From Tellurirhabdus rosea (GTDB taxonomy: Bacteria > Bacteroidota > Bacteroidia > Cytophagales > Spirosomataceae), in NCBI RefSeq assembly GCF_026278345.1, contig NZ_CP111085.1, positions 1,624,001 through 1,688,000 on the forward strand: a DNA stretch of 64,000 nt, given 5' to 3'. Under the pieces are notes generated by a model. It was given only the letters and a program-made list of their open reading frames with translations. It was not told the DNA's origin and ran no database searches. Positions 35,273-43,119 of this stretch are shown here, in pieces (within the stretch, counting starts at the first letter, position 1; each line of letters opens with the position of its first letter). A program made the position numbers and the translations under genes.

Positions 35273-35580
35273 GGGGATACACTTCTTAGGTTTTGTCGAA
35301 AATGTGAATTTACAGAAAACCGGGCGAAAATGATAACCGGCGACGGTATTTCACGGGGCAGGATTTCTCCAACTAAATCTGGCCGAAGTGACAACCGTAG
35401 GCCAGACGAGCTTCCTTAAAGTCGGGTAATCCGTATCGTTATGTCGTGCGGTGCCGTTTCAAATCCGCCAAAGTACGGATACTGGAGGCAACGCCGCTGG
35501 CCTGCCTCATGCTTTTACTCATCGGTCGGCTTAACCGGAATAATTTCGTTATTTTGGCCTATTCATCATCCACCGCAAGC
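35273..35580. other. 308-base divergent gap
   Basis: It separates the hybrid kinase from the small secreted genes. TATTTTGG at 35550-35557 is a weak -7 candidate for the plus-strand gene. No repeat, tRNA or convincing small gene was seen. Confidence 0.5.
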
Positions 35581-35910
35581 ATGATTCGATTTTTAGCTGT
35601 CCTGTTAATCTGCTTCTTCTGCGCCGCCTGCGAGCCGTTTATGCTCGAACGCCGGGAGTTTCCGGTCTGCGCCAAACCTTCGGCCGGCATCGGGTACTCG
35701 GCTTTTGGGCTTCAGGTCGAATTTTTTCTCGATAACCCGCAGGGCGACCTCGGCGTGGTGGGCTGGTCGATGGGCGACGGACGCAACCGCACCGGCACCC
35801 GCTTTACGTACATCTACGACCGCCCCGGCACCTACACGGTCACCATCCTCGCCCGCAACGCCTGCGACGACACCTTTACCGTTTCCCGCACCCTGACCGT
35901 ACAGCCCTGA
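35581..35910 (+). CDS. Small PKD-like lipoprotein
   Basis: A 109-residue lipoprotein: signal MIRFLAVLLICFFCAAC with acylated Cys17, then one immunoglobulin-like PKD domain. VGWSMGDGRNRTGTRFTYIYDRPGTYTVTILARN shows the PKD WxFGDG-type and YxxPGxYxVxL patterns over its length. Such a domain mediates surface or protein interaction. It starts a three-gene run of secreted proteins (six bases to the next gene). The ATG at 35581 gives the signal peptide; the open frame upstream is rejected. Confidence 0.85.
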   Translation: MIRFLAVLLICFFCAACEPFMLERREFPVCAKPSAGIGYSAFGLQVEFFLDNPQGDLGVVGWSMGDGRNRTGTRFTYIYDRPGTYTVTILARNACDDTFTVSRTLTVQP

Positions 35911-35916
35911 CCCGCC

Positions 35917-36744
35917 ATGAAGTCTTTTTCTCTGTCTTTGCTCCTGTTTTCCCTTTCGCTCTGGTGCTCCGCTCAGGTCAGAATCAGCAACGTGCGCGTG
36001 CAGGCTTCGGGCGAAACGAGCCTCGAAATTCTTTATGATGCCGCCGGTCTGGTAGCGGCGGATTCGGTCTGGTTTGAGGTGAAAAGCCGCACCGGACGTT
36101 CGCTGCAACCCGGCCGGGCGTTCATCACCGGGGATGTCGGCCTTGATGTCGCCGACGGCCCCAACCGCCGCATTCTCTGGAACGTGCTAGCGAACGGTTA
36201 CGAGCTGGACGAAGAAATCCGGGTGACCGTGCTGGTCAATCTGGTGCGCCGCACCCGGGAGGAACCCGGCGAGAAGGTGGCCGCCACGCCTCCGCCCGCC
36301 GAACCGACCGCCCCCGCTTCGCCCCGCCTGCGCCGACCCGGCGGGCCGGGATACGCCCTGCTGTCGGCCATCGCGCCGGGCATCGGCAATATTTTTGTCC
36401 AGAACCCCAAACCCCGGGTGGGGCTGCGGCCGCTGGTTACCGTCGCCACTTACGGACTGGTCGCCTACGGACTGATTCAGCGTCGTCAGTCGCGGGATGA
36501 GTACGCTCTGTACAACGAGCAGAAAAACGCCGCTGCCGCCGAGTCGTTCTACACCCGCGCCAACAGCGCCCACCAGCGGTATTACGTCGCCACCCGGCTG
36601 GCCGCGGCGGTCTGGGCCACCGACGTCATCGCGACGGCTCTGCAGGGCATCCGCAACCAGCGGGCGCAGCGAAACCGCGAGGTTCGGCTCCGCCCCGGCG
36701 TTCAGGCGGGCCAGTGGACCGCCGTTGTTCAACTTACATTTTAA
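35917..36744 (+). CDS. Exported membrane protein of unknown function
   Basis: A 275-residue protein with signal peptide MKSFSLSLLLFSLSLWCSAQ and a beta-rich N-terminal domain (about 20-110). A Pro/Arg-rich linker (about 120-142, EKVAATPPPAEPTAP) and a C-terminal part with two or three moderately hydrophobic helices follow (GYALLSAIAPGIGNIFV, LVTVATYGLVAYGLI, TRLAAAVWATDVIATAL). The last strand ends VVQLTF. The pattern resembles proteins that assemble in the envelope, but no family is confidently recognised. It sits between the PKD lipoprotein and another exported protein. Confidence 0.8.
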   Translation: MKSFSLSLLLFSLSLWCSAQVRISNVRVQASGETSLEILYDAAGLVAADSVWFEVKSRTGRSLQPGRAFITGDVGLDVADGPNRRILWNVLANGYELDEEIRVTVLVNLVRRTREEPGEKVAATPPPAEPTAPASPRLRRPGGPGYALLSAIAPGIGNIFVQNPKPRVGLRPLVTVATYGLVAYGLIQRRQSRDEYALYNEQKNAAAAESFYTRANSAHQRYYVATRLAAAVWATDVIATALQGIRNQRAQRNREVRLRPGVQAGQWTAVVQLTF

Positions 36745-36756
36745 CGGGTAGCAGGC

Positions 36757-37494
36757 ATGATACAGAAACGATACGGCGTAAGCCTTCTTGCCGCCTGGCT
36801 GTTTGCCGGAACGGTCACGGCGCAGTCGTCGGGCGGAGTGGCGTCAGCCACGAGTTCGTGGGTCCGGGTGAGTCTGAAGAAGGAAGCGCCCAAAGCCGCT
36901 CCGGCCACTTCCCCGGCCACCAAATCCGGAATGCAGGTTTTCAGTGAACCGTTCAGCGACAACAAAAACGGCTGGCGGACGGTCGAAACCGCGGCCTACT
37001 CGCTGGAAATCGCGGGCAGCAGCTACCGCATGCGCCGCAAGACGGGCAGCCGGGAGCCGGCGCTGAGCTTTATTCCGCTGCCGCCGGAGATCAACCTGAA
37101 CCAGGCCCGCCGGTTTGTTATTCAGATTGAACTGTACGGCGACGAAAAGGTGATTCCGGAGGGCGGGCTGCTGCTGGGCGTCCGGGACTCGGTGAATTAC
37201 ACGATGTTCAGCATCAACGCCAAACGGCAGGCGCTGGTGAAAGCCCTGGCCAATAACACGACCTTTGCCAGCTACATGCCGGGAACGCCGCTGGAGATGG
37301 GCGGATTTGTGCAGTCGGGACGGAATCTGCTGCGGGTCGAGAAGCTGGACCAGTCGCTGCGCTTTTTTATCAATGGGAAAGAAGTACCCGGCAGTCCGTA
37401 TCCGTTCCGGCCCTTACCGGGTAATGGAATCGGCCTCACGGCGACCGGCAACTGGACGGTTTTCCGCAATCTGTTGGTGACGGCAACGCCGTGA
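36757..37494 (+). CDS. Exported protein with a jelly-roll-like domain, unknown function
   Basis: A 245-residue exported protein: signal peptide at about 1-22 (LFAGTVTAQ), a Lys/Ala/Pro-rich linker (about 38-58), then one beta domain (about 60-245). Features such as FSEPFSDNKNGWRT, ALSFIPLPPEINLNQARRFVIQIEL, NLLRVEKLDQSLRFFINGKEV and GNGIGLTATGNWTVFRNLLV follow the layout of concanavalin-like laminin-G or DUF1080-type beta-sandwiches, where FINGKEV is the usual strand pair. No catalytic site is visible. It lies 12 bases after the preceding gene and ends at a GTCCCACGG-type hairpin shared with the convergent operon. Confidence 0.78.
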   Translation: MIQKRYGVSLLAAWLFAGTVTAQSSGGVASATSSWVRVSLKKEAPKAAPATSPATKSGMQVFSEPFSDNKNGWRTVETAAYSLEIAGSSYRMRRKTGSREPALSFIPLPPEINLNQARRFVIQIELYGDEKVIPEGGLLLGVRDSVNYTMFSINAKRQALVKALANNTTFASYMPGTPLEMGGFVQSGRNLLRVEKLDQSLRFFINGKEVPGSPYPFRPLPGNGIGLTATGNWTVFRNLLVTATP

Positions 37495-37534
37495 TGGAGT
37501 CGTTTGGAGGGCTGTGGGTGAATTGAATATTTAC

Positions 37535-37579
37535 AACCTGTCCCGCGGTTGAAACCTGTCCCACGGTTAAAACCGTGGG
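37535..37579. terminator. Direct repeat plus CCACGG hairpin between convergent genes
   Basis: AACCTGTCCCRCGGTT occurs twice in tandem (37535-37550, 37553-37568); the second copy pairs with AACCGTGGG (37571-37579), giving a 9-bp stem. The sequence resembles the CCACGGGCT-type palindromes at 48059-48079 and 51709-51794. Confidence 0.7.
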
Positions 37580-39019
37580 CTAGTCTTCGATTCGTTCGCC
37601 GCTCGGGTCGATGTCGAATACGCTGCCGTTCAGCACGACCCGGGCGCGACCGTCTTTGAATACGGTGACGTCGTCGTACTTCGGTTTGATGAGCCACCGT
37701 TTTTCGTCGGGCATCCACAGGCCCCAGAGGCCGTCCTTGCGGGCGGGCTGTTCGCCGAAATCGCCGCTTCCTTCGACCAACTGGTCATAGTCGGGGCGCC
37801 GGGAAGACTCGGCCGCCGGTTCCGAACGGGCGGGTTCCTCGGCCTGCTTCCGGGGTTCCGTTGTCCGCCCGGTTTGCCGCGGCTCATCGGCCGCGCTCAC
37901 CTCGGACCGGCTTTCATCCTGCCGCGCGGACGTTTCTTTCCGCTTCGAAGTCCGGGGTTTGCGCTCGCGGCTCTCCCGTTCTTCCGCTTCCTTTTCCGGG
38001 TCGTACTGGATGACCCAGACCGTCAGCGCCAGCATCAGCAGCGCCAGCACGACACCCCACAGACCGGCCCGGTCGAGCAGGCTGGGCTTGGCAACTTCCA
38101 CCGTCACGACGCCCAGCGTATCGCCGTTCTGCCCCCTCAGGGTATACGTTGTGGTTTTGGCCGGCACCACCGTGCGGTTGCCTTCCGGCGGGAGGTTCTG
38201 CCCCACGCCGATCAGGGTGACGGACGCGGTATTGGCGGCTTTCCAGCGCAGGTTAACGGCTTCTCCGCGACGAATGTCGGCGGGCGAGGCTTCGAACAGG
38301 ATCAGCTTGGGGCCTTCGGGCTGGGGCACGGGCGGTTTTTCTTCCCGTTCCCAGTAACTCAGGTGCCGCCAGTCGGTCGAAAGAAGCTTCTCTTTCAGCG
38401 TAGCTCCTTTCGGCGGCTTGACCGAGGCGTAAAAGTTTTCGGACAGATACGCCAGAATTTTCTTGGCCAGGGCCTGCTCGTCGTAGTCAATGGCTTTGAA
38501 AAGAAAACGCAGATTCTGGGCCGGGATGTGGCCGTCGTATTCGTCCAGAATCTCGTGAATTTTGCGGCGCACGGCTTCGTCAGACAGCAGGGGCCGGGTT
38601 TCGGCCGGCGGCGGGGCCGGTGTCTCGGCAACGGGCGCGGTTTCCGCGGGCGGCGGCACTGTCGGCGGGGCGGGGGGCGTGGCGGGCTTCAGATTCAGCA
38701 CCACCGGCACCCAGCGGTTGCGCACAAAGTCCGGGGTGAGGTAAAGCCGGGCAGCATCGGCGGCCAGGATGTTCAGATCGTCGTGGGTAAGGCGGTTGGC
38801 GCGGCGTTCGCCCAGCGTTCGGATACGGGTCCGGAGGTCTTCCAGCAGGTCGCTGTTGTTGTCGAGCTGGACGCGCACTTTTTCCATCAGCCGCCGGACA
38901 TCGTCGATATCCAGTCCCAACGGCTGCACCTTATCCAGAAAAACGCCTTCCAGCCCTTCGTATTCACCCCGCAATACAATTTCTTCCCGTATCAGGTTTT
39001 CGAGTTCCGCCAGTGTCAT
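37580..39019 (-). CDS. Ig-like/WG-repeat single-pass membrane protein, last gene of the cytoskeletal operon
   Basis: A 479-residue protein without signal peptide. Residues 1-75 form a coiled coil and about 110-140 are a Pro/Ala linker. A helical segment (about 145-235) precedes an Ig-like domain (about 240-315; RGEAVNLRWKAANTASVTL). One transmembrane helix lies at about 318-340 (LWGVVLALLMLALTVWVI), then a highly charged linker, and the last 50 residues resemble a WG-type beta repeat (KDGLWGLWMPDEKRWLIKP). The N-terminal part is probably cytoplasmic. It starts 10 bases after the retropepsin-like gene. No family assignment for the whole protein. Confidence 0.82.
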   Translation of the reverse strand: MTLAELENLIREEIVLRGEYEGLEGVFLDKVQPLGLDIDDVRRLMEKVRVQLDNNSDLLEDLRTRIRTLGERRANRLTHDDLNILAADAARLYLTPDFVRNRWVPVVLNLKPATPPAPPTVPPPAETAPVAETPAPPPAETRPLLSDEAVRRKIHEILDEYDGHIPAQNLRFLFKAIDYDEQALAKKILAYLSENFYASVKPPKGATLKEKLLSTDWRHLSYWEREEKPPVPQPEGPKLILFEASPADIRRGEAVNLRWKAANTASVTLIGVGQNLPPEGNRTVVPAKTTTYTLRGQNGDTLGVVTVEVAKPSLLDRAGLWGVVLALLMLALTVWVIQYDPEKEAEERESRERKPRTSKRKETSARQDESRSEVSAADEPRQTGRTTEPRKQAEEPARSEPAAESSRRPDYDQLVEGSGDFGEQPARKDGLWGLWMPDEKRWLIKPKYDDVTVFKDGRARVVLNGSVFDIDPSGERIED

Positions 39020-39029
39020 TCGTTCTTAC

Positions 39030-39602
39030 TCATTCAAATATGACCACATTTCGCTGGTAGTCAATGGATACTCTCCCAAATTTTGCCAGTACCGACTGGC
39101 CGAGCAGCAGCGGGGCGCGGCTTCCGCTGACAATGCTCGCATCAACATTGCGGAGCGTCCGGTCGCCGATCTTGACCGTCCGGAGCCGGACGACCATGCC
39201 GGGCGAGATGTCGCCGTTGGCATCCTGAAAATCGACTTTCCCGACAAAATCGCTGTCGCTCAATGTTCCCTGTTTATACAAAAATTGCGCTTCTGTTTCA
39301 GAAATTGAAATCAGACTGGCGCCCGTGTCCAGAATAAAATCCATCCGGACGCCGTTGACCGTCGCCGGAATCTTGAAAACGCCCCGGTGTTTGATCATTT
39401 TGACCTCCGTAGGGCCGCTGCCGTCGTCGGTCAGCTCCGTTTCGTCCGTCTGGGGCTGCCGGTCCGGCTCCTGTGCGGGGGTCCGGACCGACTGGTCGTT
39501 GGTAGCCCGACGGCGCGGAGGCCGCTGGCCGCCCGACTTGGAGCAACCCGCGCAGTCGGTCAGGAAAAGCGTAATCAGCAACAGATATAACGTGGTACGC
39601 AT
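39030..39602 (-). CDS. Retropepsin-like aspartic protease lipoprotein
   Basis: A 190-residue predicted lipoprotein (lipobox LTDC, Cys17) with a charged linker to about residue 65 and one clan AA retropepsin-like domain. FILDTGASLISI has the active-site DTGA at 92-95, and LLLGQSVLAKFGRVSIDY provides the conserved flap/hydrophobic-Gly element. A single lobe implies that it acts as a homodimer. Bacterial members are periplasmic proteases of unknown target. It follows the stator-like genes across a 118-base gap with an inverted repeat, and is 10 bases before the next gene. Confidence 0.9.
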   Translation of the reverse strand: MRTTLYLLLITLFLTDCAGCSKSGGQRPPRRRATNDQSVRTPAQEPDRQPQTDETELTDDGSGPTEVKMIKHRGVFKIPATVNGVRMDFILDTGASLISISETEAQFLYKQGTLSDSDFVGKVDFQDANGDISPGMVVRLRTVKIGDRTLRNVDASIVSGSRAPLLLGQSVLAKFGRVSIDYQRNVVIFE

Positions 39603-39617
39603 GTGTCAGGCTGGTTG

Positions 39618-39715
39618 TTTCTCGCAGATAGCACAGATTTTAAAGCGCAGATTTTCGCTGATTAGATTTTTTCTGCGAAAATCTGCGCCAGCAATCCGCT
39701 AAAATCTGCGAGAAA
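39618..39715. repeat. GCGCAGATTTTCGC-word hairpin within the operon
   Basis: The left arm (39618-39658) and right arm (39675-39715) are imperfect complements built of CTCGCAGAT, GCACAGATTTTA and GCGCAGATTTTCGC words. It separates two genes of one strand, and so could reduce downstream expression. It shares its inner word with 28150-28270. Confidence 0.87.
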
Positions 39716-39720
39716 TAAAT

Positions 39721-40344
39721 CTATTTAAATTCCCCGATTTTGGCCGTAATCTGAATGGTAAAGCGGCGGTTCCGGTCTTCGTCGGCCTCCCGCGATTTGC
39801 TGAAATAGCCGCTGCCGGCAATCAGCACTTCGCAGTTTTGAAACCGATTGAAATCCAATCCGTTCCGCTGCCAGAACTTGTGCAGGGCCAGCGCACGCTG
39901 ATAACTCAGGTTGTAACCGATGTCGGGCGTGTATCGATAATTAAACGCATTCCGCTGCGTATTTCCTTCAATGACGATCAGATAATTGATATTTTTTTCT
40001 TCAACCAGCACCCGGATTTTGCGGTACAACTGCCGCCCGGCCTCCAGCAGTTGCTGTCGGACGGGCTCGGGCAGCAGGTCAATATCCGATTGATTGGACG
40101 GAAAGTTCACATCGGCGTTGAGTTTGAAGCGTTTATTCCCCTCGTCGTAGCTGTAATAGGTCGAATCCAGTTCCTGCAAGGCCCGTTCTATATCCCGAAT
40201 CTGCTTGAATTTTTCGGCATCGACCCCGATGGTGCCCTGCATCACCACAACGGTCACGACGTACAGGACGAGCATGATAAAGAACAGGCTCGTCATCAGA
40301 TCGGCGTAACTGGGCCAGAAAAAAGACGTTTCGCGGTTCTTCAT
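39721..40344 (-). CDS. MotB/OmpA-like (ZorB-like) stator partner
   Basis: A 207-residue inner-membrane protein with one N-terminal helix. SYADLMTSLFFIMLVLYVV closely matches the MotB AYADFMTAM segment, with Asp15 at the place of the proton-binding Asp. The C-terminal domain is OmpA-like: DVNFPSNQSDIDLLP, VIEGNTQRN, GYNLSYQRALALHKFW and DRNRRFTIQI fit the peptidoglycan-binding fold. Its ATG overlaps the stop of the channel gene (ATGA), so the two are co-translated. Known for the family: such pairs form ion-driven stators (MotAB, ExbBD, ZorAB). No flagellar or gliding motor gene is adjacent. Confidence 0.92.
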   Translation of the reverse strand: MKNRETSFFWPSYADLMTSLFFIMLVLYVVTVVVMQGTIGVDAEKFKQIRDIERALQELDSTYYSYDEGNKRFKLNADVNFPSNQSDIDLLPEPVRQQLLEAGRQLYRKIRVLVEEKNINYLIVIEGNTQRNAFNYRYTPDIGYNLSYQRALALHKFWQRNGLDFNRFQNCEVLIAGSGYFSKSREADEDRNRRFTIQITAKIGEFK

Positions 40345-41810
40345 GCCATACCGTTATCCGACCCAAGAAACCGCCGGAACCGCTGCCAGCCTGTCGCCCG
40401 CTGCAACTGCTCCAGCCGCCGCAGCGTCTGGTTGGAGGTCCGCATGCTTTCGCTCAGCTGGCCCACCGTCGCCAGCAGGTCGCGCTGCCACGCCTGGCCC
40501 TGTTCGTGCAGCCGGTGGACTTCCTGCTCCAGCGTTTCGAGGCGTTTCAGATGCCCGAGGGCCGACCGGTTTTCGTCGAACAGCCGGCTCATGGCATCTT
40601 CTTCTTTCAGTTTAATGTCGCGAACCGCCTGAATCCGTTCGAACATATGCGCCCGCAGGCCGTCGAGGGCCTCGTTGACGACGTTCTGCATGCGGTCGTT
40701 GGTGTTCAGAATCAACTGTCCGCGCTGTTCCAGCTGCTCGAAATGACTGCTCAGAAAGCGCTGAAGCTGCTGCGATTCAGTGAGAACCTGGGTAAGCCGG
40801 TCGCTCAGGCCCGCCACATCGCTGGTGCGCTCGACAAGTTGCCGGGCATTGTCGGTCAGCGCCGTCAGGTTATCCAGAAACAGGGCAAACCGCTCGAAGG
40901 CCGACAGGCTGCGCTGCATCTGCTCCATCGTGCTGAGGTTGAAGGTCGCAATGCGGTTCAGGTCCATTTTGTCGAGGGCTTCCAGCAGTTCGCGCTGGGC
41001 CAGCAGGGCGTCGTAATTCTTCGTGATGATGCCTTCCAGCCGGGTCGCCGTATCGCTGAACTGGTGGCCGAAGCGGTCGAGGCTCCGGTTCAGGTCGTAG
41101 ATGCCCGAGTTGACGCTTTCGGTCAGGATGGGCAGTAGTTCGGTTTGCAGAAACGTGAAAAAATCGTGCGTAAGACTCTCGATCTCCACCTTCGCCCCCC
41201 GAAACCGCCAGGAGTTGATGACCGTAATGAGCAGTCCGATAAAGCTGGCCAGCATGGCCGCCCGGACGCCGCTGATGAGCGAGTTGACGCCTTCGAGGTT
41301 GCTCACGCCCCCGCCTTCCATAAACTGCTGGATGTTCAGCGACGGCATGTTGTAAAGACCAATGACCACGCCGAGCATCGTGCCAAGCAGGCCGAGATAC
41401 AGCGGCACGGGCAGCATGAGCGTGACCTCATCCTCCAGCGCGTCAATGTTGCGCTGGGTGATGTCTTTCAGCAGGTTGAAATCCGCCACCGCCGCTTTGT
41501 TGCGCAGCAGGTACGTATTGATGGCCGTCCGGATTTTGGTCATCGTCTCCGAATCGTCGGCGGTCTGCCGCAGGATGGTCAGTTCGGTGGTATTGACTTC
41601 GTACTCCGTAGCGTACTGTTCCGGGCGGGCCAGCAGCTGCCGGGCGTCCACCTCCTGCAAAACCGGATTGGGCACCCGCACCTTTATAATCTTAAACACC
41701 TTCGCCTCCGGAATGCTGTCCTGATACCGGCTGATGGCCCCCCAGGTTTTCACCCAAACGGCAATCTGGAGGCCAATAACGACCAGGACAACGATTAATT
41801 CGATTCCCAT
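40341..41810 (-). CDS. MotA/ExbB-like (ZorA-like) proton channel with long helical tail
   Basis: A 489-residue inner-membrane protein: helices at about 3-20, 135-153 (VPLYLGLLGTMLGVVIGLY) and 183-199 (RAAMLASFIGLLITVIN), arranged like TolQ/ExbB with the conserved LGTMLGV segment. A 270-residue cytoplasmic alpha-helical/coiled tail follows, rich in Gln, Leu and Glu. A long tail is typical of Zorya ZorA rather than ExbB, where it transmits motion to an effector. Overlap with the MotB-like gene indicates a stator complex of fixed stoichiometry. What it drives is unknown; the tubulin-like and actin-like genes in the operon are the candidates. Confidence 0.9.
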   Translation of the reverse strand: MGIELIVVLVVIGLQIAVWVKTWGAISRYQDSIPEAKVFKIIKVRVPNPVLQEVDARQLLARPEQYATEYEVNTTELTILRQTADDSETMTKIRTAINTYLLRNKAAVADFNLLKDITQRNIDALEDEVTLMLPVPLYLGLLGTMLGVVIGLYNMPSLNIQQFMEGGGVSNLEGVNSLISGVRAAMLASFIGLLITVINSWRFRGAKVEIESLTHDFFTFLQTELLPILTESVNSGIYDLNRSLDRFGHQFSDTATRLEGIITKNYDALLAQRELLEALDKMDLNRIATFNLSTMEQMQRSLSAFERFALFLDNLTALTDNARQLVERTSDVAGLSDRLTQVLTESQQLQRFLSSHFEQLEQRGQLILNTNDRMQNVVNEALDGLRAHMFERIQAVRDIKLKEEDAMSRLFDENRSALGHLKRLETLEQEVHRLHEQGQAWQRDLLATVGQLSESMRTSNQTLRRLEQLQRATGWQRFRRFLGSDNGMA

Positions 41811-41816
41811 GATGTA

Positions 41817-43118
41817 TTATTCAAAGCGGATCACCGCCTTCGTCTGTACCCGCCAGTTCCCGGCCTCCTTCACGGCACTGCCGTCCGTCCGGGTGACAAT
41901 GCGGGTGTGGGCGTCTTCAGCGTAATTATTTTCACTGTCGCAGGCGGGGTCGATGAAGTACGTCCGGTAAGTCAGGAAGCGTTTCATCCGGCCCGGTTCC
42001 GGCTCAAAGCGGAAAGCGGCCTGCTCGGGGCGCTGCGGGTGGATAATCAGTTTGTAGGCACTGTCGGGCGTGGGCACAGCCGAGCGCTGGGCGTCGTCGA
42101 ACAACCCCTGCTCGTTCGGGGCGGGGTAATAAAAAACCTCCATTTTGAGCGGTTCAGTCACCGGCACCGGAGCCGCGGCGACCGGAGCCGTATCCATCGT
42201 GGCGGCTTCAACCGCCACCGGAGCCGCCACCGCGACCGGTCCTTTCAACTGCCGGATCGCACCCAGCGGGTCGGTCACGCTGCCGACTTCCTCCCGGATC
42301 TTGTTCAGCAAATCCAGTTGGTTCTGCACGTTTTTAGGCAGAATGATAACTTCGTTGGTCGGCGTGTTGGTGGGTTTGGTTACGGGAGTCGGCTTTTCGG
42401 CCCGGCGTTTCAGGTTTTCCATTTCCTGCTGCATGGCAAAAACCGTTTCCTTCGCCCGGCGACTGACCATCAGAAAAACGGCGGCCCCGCCGAGCAGCAG
42501 CCCGCCGAGCGTTCCGGCAATAAACAGCCACATAGGCACTTGTTTTGGGGTTTCGGTGGATTGAACTGGGGTTCCGGTGTCGGCGGCGGTAACGTTGTCA
42601 GTCGAATCGGAAAGGGTATCTTCCGGTTCGACTGACGGACTTTCGGCGGCGGGTGTCGGCATGCTTCCTCCCGTCACCTGCTGAAAAACCGTCGTGGCAA
42701 TCGCTATTTGATCGTCCTCACCCAGCGCCCTTTTGTAAATCAGTTCTTTTTTATAACGTCCGTAAAAATCGCTCAGGGATTTTCTCAATTGTGCCGGAAG
42801 GGCGGTTCCCGTAGCTCCCGTAAAAGTAGCATTCTGCCTCAGTTGGTCGAAAAACGTCAGTTTGTCTGCCACCCGGTCCCAGCCTCCAATGCGCCGAATG
42901 AGGGCACCCGGTTCGCAGCCGGAACCGCAGGTTTTTAGCTCCTGCCGAATCTGTTCGGCCTTCTCGCCGTCGCCTTGTTGTCCTTTTATTCCGGCAAACA
43001 CCGCCTTGGCCACTTCTTTCTTCAGACTATCGACGGCGGGCAGGTTGTCCTGCCCGAAGACCGTCGGACTGAGGAGAACGGCCAGCAGCAGGGCCGCCCA
43101 TCGTTTCGGTGAGTTCAT
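41817..43118 (-). CDS. Exported single-pass membrane protein of the operon, unknown function
   Basis: A 433-residue protein: signal peptide at about 1-22 (LSPTVFGQ); a periplasmic helical domain (about 25-150) with a Cys pair in KTCGSGC; a Ser/Thr/Pro/Glu-rich linker; a transmembrane helix (about 196-219, MWLFIAGTLGGLLLGGAAVFLMV); then a cytoplasmic coiled coil and a Pro/Ala/Val-rich linker before a C-terminal beta domain ending VQTKAVIRFE. No known family. It is packed one base after the actin-like gene and six bases before the channel gene, so it is probably a structural link between them. Confidence 0.82.
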   Translation of the reverse strand: MNSPKRWAALLLAVLLSPTVFGQDNLPAVDSLKKEVAKAVFAGIKGQQGDGEKAEQIRQELKTCGSGCEPGALIRRIGGWDRVADKLTFFDQLRQNATFTGATGTALPAQLRKSLSDFYGRYKKELIYKRALGEDDQIAIATTVFQQVTGGSMPTPAAESPSVEPEDTLSDSTDNVTAADTGTPVQSTETPKQVPMWLFIAGTLGGLLLGGAAVFLMVSRRAKETVFAMQQEMENLKRRAEKPTPVTKPTNTPTNEVIILPKNVQNQLDLLNKIREEVGSVTDPLGAIRQLKGPVAVAAPVAVEAATMDTAPVAAAPVPVTEPLKMEVFYYPAPNEQGLFDDAQRSAVPTPDSAYKLIIHPQRPEQAAFRFEPEPGRMKRFLTYRTYFIDPACDSENNYAEDAHTRIVTRTDGSAVKEAGNWRVQTKAVIRFE

Positions 43119-43119
43119 A

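Noticed and set aside
39030-39602. A retroelement, from the retropepsin-like domain
   Set aside because: There is no reverse transcriptase or repeat boundary; the DTGA domain is fused to a lipoprotein signal, as in cellular clan AA proteases.
39721-41810. A Zorya anti-phage system
   Set aside because: The channel and OmpA-like partners resemble ZorA and ZorB, but no ZorC, ZorD or ZorE gene is present; the neighbours are tubulin-like, actin-like and vWA-like proteins.
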